From the NCBI RefSeq assembly GCF_020080835.1, contig NC_058162.1, positions 13,376,635 to 13,440,634 of the forward strand: a DNA stretch of 64,000 nt, written 5' to 3'. Position numbers and translations under genes: made by a program. The notes below the pieces were generated by a model. That model worked only from the letters and a program-made list of their open reading frames with translations. It was not told where the DNA came from and did no database searches. This DNA is from Cotesia glomerata (taxonomy: Eukaryota; Arthropoda; Insecta; Hymenoptera; Braconidae). Of the stretch, positions 61,776 through 64,000 are shown piece by piece (within the stretch, counting starts at the first letter, position 1; every line of letters begins with the position of its first letter).

Positions 61776-63240
61776 CAAGTATTTTCTTCCTGAACTTGTT
61801 CTTGGGTTCTTTGGGCTCTTCTATTTCGAATGCTTCTAGATTTATTTGGCCCCTTCGCGTTTTGTTGGCATTGTTCACTGTACAATACAAAACACACATG
61901 AATAGAACTGATTGAATTATTTGATTATTATATTTAATTATCATATTAATCATTTATTTTATCTTTGATTACATTAAATATACATGTAAAAATTAGATAG
62001 TTTCACAAAAGCGAAAAATTTTATGTTTCTCAATTATATCGAAAATACATATTATTAGAAATAGTGAAAAAAAAAATTCTGTCGAAGTTAGAGCTCTTAT
62101 AAGTAAACACAAAAAAAAATTTCCCAATTGTAATAAAAATCTAACTTTCAGCGAATTCGTTTTTCTCCATTCCCAACAATATTTTCGTTAGAAATAAGAA
62201 AGAATAATTTTTGATTTTATAATAAACGTGAAAAATAATTTATACTTACAACTCAATAGCCGTTGTTTGCGGGAACTCGTGACACTTGTTGAGTATTTTA
62301 GAGGCTATGTAAGTCACTTAATTAACTGATCGTGCGATTTACACTCAAAATTAATAATTTTATTAATTATTAATAATTAATTATATTCAATAATATTAGT
62401 CATTAATAAATAAATAATAAAGCTACTCGAGAATATATTTGATATGAGAGTTACACTGTGATAGTAAAAATGTGTAACTACTACGCTTAAAGCATAAACA
62501 CTAATAATAGCCGAAAACTGTAGAGGTAACATCCCTACTCCGTGCTGTTTACAGGGTGAGAAGTGACACCGGTAGACACATGGAGGGGATAACTTACCAA
62601 GTAATAATAATTGATGTTATCGAGCGGGATAGAAAATGATAAAATTATGAGAATGACTATTAAAAAGCAAGGGTTGGTGATAAAAAAGTGCAAATTTAGA
62701 GTTGTATGTATTTTTTGATGCCACATAATAAAAAAATAAAAAAAAAAAAATTTATCAAAAAAATAAAAAAAAAATAAAAAAAAATTTTTGGGCTGAACAC
62801 TCCTTATCACTTAGAGGTTAGAAAATTAGATAGTAGCCGATTTTTAGGCTTACTGAATATGCATAAAAAATTTCATAAGAATCGGTCAAGCCGTTTCGGA
62901 GGAGTATGGGAACGAACATTGTGACACGAGAGTTTTACATATTAGATTATGAATAATTGATTTGAAATAATGATAATTAATTTTAGACTATAAATAATTG
63001 ATTATAAATTATTTGACTGAATTCTATATCAAAAAATTATTAATATTTAATAAATTATCAATTTTTTGTACAAAAATTGATAACGTATTAATGCTCATTG
63101 ATTCTTGATGATGATAAATAATTTTAGACTATAAATAATAGAATATATTTAAGAAAGATTAATGTTATATTATTGAAATTATTTCTATTCTATTTCGATG
63201 AATTTCCAGTGTATAGGTTTATTATGCCCCTTTACACCCC
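61776..63240. other. AT-rich DNA with a dispersed-repeat tail
   Basis: No gene. At 62878-62948 the sequence aagaatcggtcaagccgttt and cattgtgacacgagag resembles the 3' tail of a widespread insect interspersed repeat, whose class I cannot assign. A-rich runs lie at 62730-62795. Confidence 0.4.
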
Positions 63241-63735
63241 AATCCTTTCTCAAAATTAATGATTTTGCTTGGTTACTACTCTTCATTTTTACGGCTGTGG
63301 CCCGACTTGTGCTTTATGTACCGTATTCACCCTGAACCTCACATACTCAGGCTGTTGGAACAGAATCATGGGGAAAACACAGAGGAAACCTATGAAAGTA
63401 CAGTCGGAGCTGGGCTAAGTCTATAGTGATTGATAATGAACTCTTCTTTATCGACCACTGGAGCATTAGGCCCTTCTCCATGTGTGCAAAGATCCCTCAT
63501 GCGAGCCAACGTTGACTAGAGTGGTCACCCAATTAAGTTGTAGCTTAACTGGGTGATCGCCCAAGTCAGACGTGTGCCACCCGGCTATCTTTGCCACTTT
63601 TAGAGGCTGGCAATGTAACGCACATATTTTTAATTATAATCACTGAAAAATATTGATGCGTGCCGGGATTGAACCTGGGTCCCACTGTTTCAGAGAGTGG
63701 GTAACGAGCTGACCAGGCTATTGCGCCTGCCTCTA
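63240..63735 (-). mobile_element. SINE-like unit with tRNA-like head
   Basis: On the minus strand a tRNA-like head (63656-63731) is followed by a non-tRNA body of about 400 bp (ggctcgcatgagggatcttt, gggtgatcgcccaagtc) down to about 63240. The body contains the palindromic pair cacccaatta and taactgggtg. No terminal poly(A) or target duplication was recognised. The head-plus-body plan is that of tRNA-derived SINEs. Confidence 0.45.
63656..63731 (-). repeat. tRNA-like RNA polymerase III promoter (A and B boxes)
   Basis: On the minus strand TGGTCAGCTCGTT fits the A box and GGTTCAATCCC the B box (63665-63675). A CCCACT/AGTGGG anticodon-like stem lies between them with loop TCTGAAA after an internal mismatch. 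Position 33 is C rather than U and the acceptor stem is not convincing, so this is more likely a SINE promoter than a functional tRNA. Confidence 0.55.
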
Positions 63736-63778
63736 TATTATTGAAATTAATTTTTTTACAAGAAAATAAATTCCAGAC

Positions 63779-63960
63779 CATGAATAATTAATTTTAAATT
63801 ATAAAAATTAATTTTAAATTATAAAAATTGATTTTAAATTATAAAAATTAATTTTAGATAATAAATAATTAATTTGAGATTATAAATAATTGGTTCTTAA
63901 TTGTAAAAATTAATTTTTGACTATAAATAATCAATTTTATATTATAAAAATAAATGTTAT
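63779..63960. repeat. AT-rich tandem repeat
   Basis: Repeats of a 21-bp type phrase (aattaattttaaattataaa) with small changes, four to six units. No coding content. Confidence 0.7.
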
Positions 63961-64000
63961 ATTCTGAATATTAATTTATCATTATAAAAATAAGTTCAAA

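Noticed and set aside
63656..63731. Functional tRNA gene
   Set aside because: A and B boxes are good, but the anticodon loop lacks U33 and no convincing acceptor stem is present.

Overview
This window is repeat-dense eukaryotic DNA from an insect. The evidence is insect-type retrotransposon clades (R1-like, BEL/Pao, Gypsy with a tRNA-Lys primer site, Helitron/Helentron), two exons of an insect-type NMDA receptor subunit, an intron-bearing SRP54 copy, and AT-rich intergenic DNA with short introns. The style of the repeats suggests a hymenopteran, perhaps a parasitoid wasp, but that is inference. No prokaryotic operon, CRISPR array or integrated virus was seen. Two 100-base N runs (33884-33983, 51401-51500) are scaffold gaps of unknown true size.

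Layout. 1-4040: nearly complete R1-clade LINE (ORF1 cut by the window edge, intact ORF2). 4041-7840: microsatellites, small repeats, a 352-bp TA-flanked MITE, a Helitron-like non-autonomous element and a possible LTR. 7842-10571 (-): second R1-like LINE, decayed. 10825-11745: long non-coding repeat. 11790-13965 (-): another decayed R1-type LINE. 14857-15253 (-): Hsp70 pseudogene fragment. 15688-20997 (-): BEL/Pao element with both LTRs and a GGTTG target duplication but a decayed, partly deleted coding region. 21117-21455: R1-like fragment. 22839-24013: palindromic MITE split by a 5'-truncated LINE. 24690-26495: about 91-bp tandem array ending in inverted units, abutting Helitron helicase and endonuclease fragments. 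27507-29771: two non-coding repeats around an R1-like 3' fragment. 29912-30457 (-): two exons of Nmdar2. 33984-35492 (-): transposase-like protein cut by a gap. 37751-50179 (-): SRP54 pseudogene interrupted inside an exon by a complete, very young Gypsy element (38295-48513). 51501-59689 (-): second, almost identical Gypsy copy, truncated by the gap. 59690-61775: two Helitron fragments joined tail to tail. 63240-63735 (-): SINE-like unit with a tRNA-like head.

How the parts work together. The best functional candidate is the Gypsy family. It has 1.19-kb LTRs differing at about three positions, a tRNA-Lys primer site, a polypurine tract, gag and pol joined by a classical -1 slippery heptamer followed by a stem-loop, and a third ORF in the env position. 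That ORF does not resemble an envelope protein. Instead its C-terminus repeats the unusual double zinc-binding pattern of Gag with identical spacing, and splice-site consensus sequences exist that would express it from a spliced RNA. The R1-like LINEs sit in (ACAY)n microsatellites, which fits sequence-specific retrotransposition of the Waldo type.
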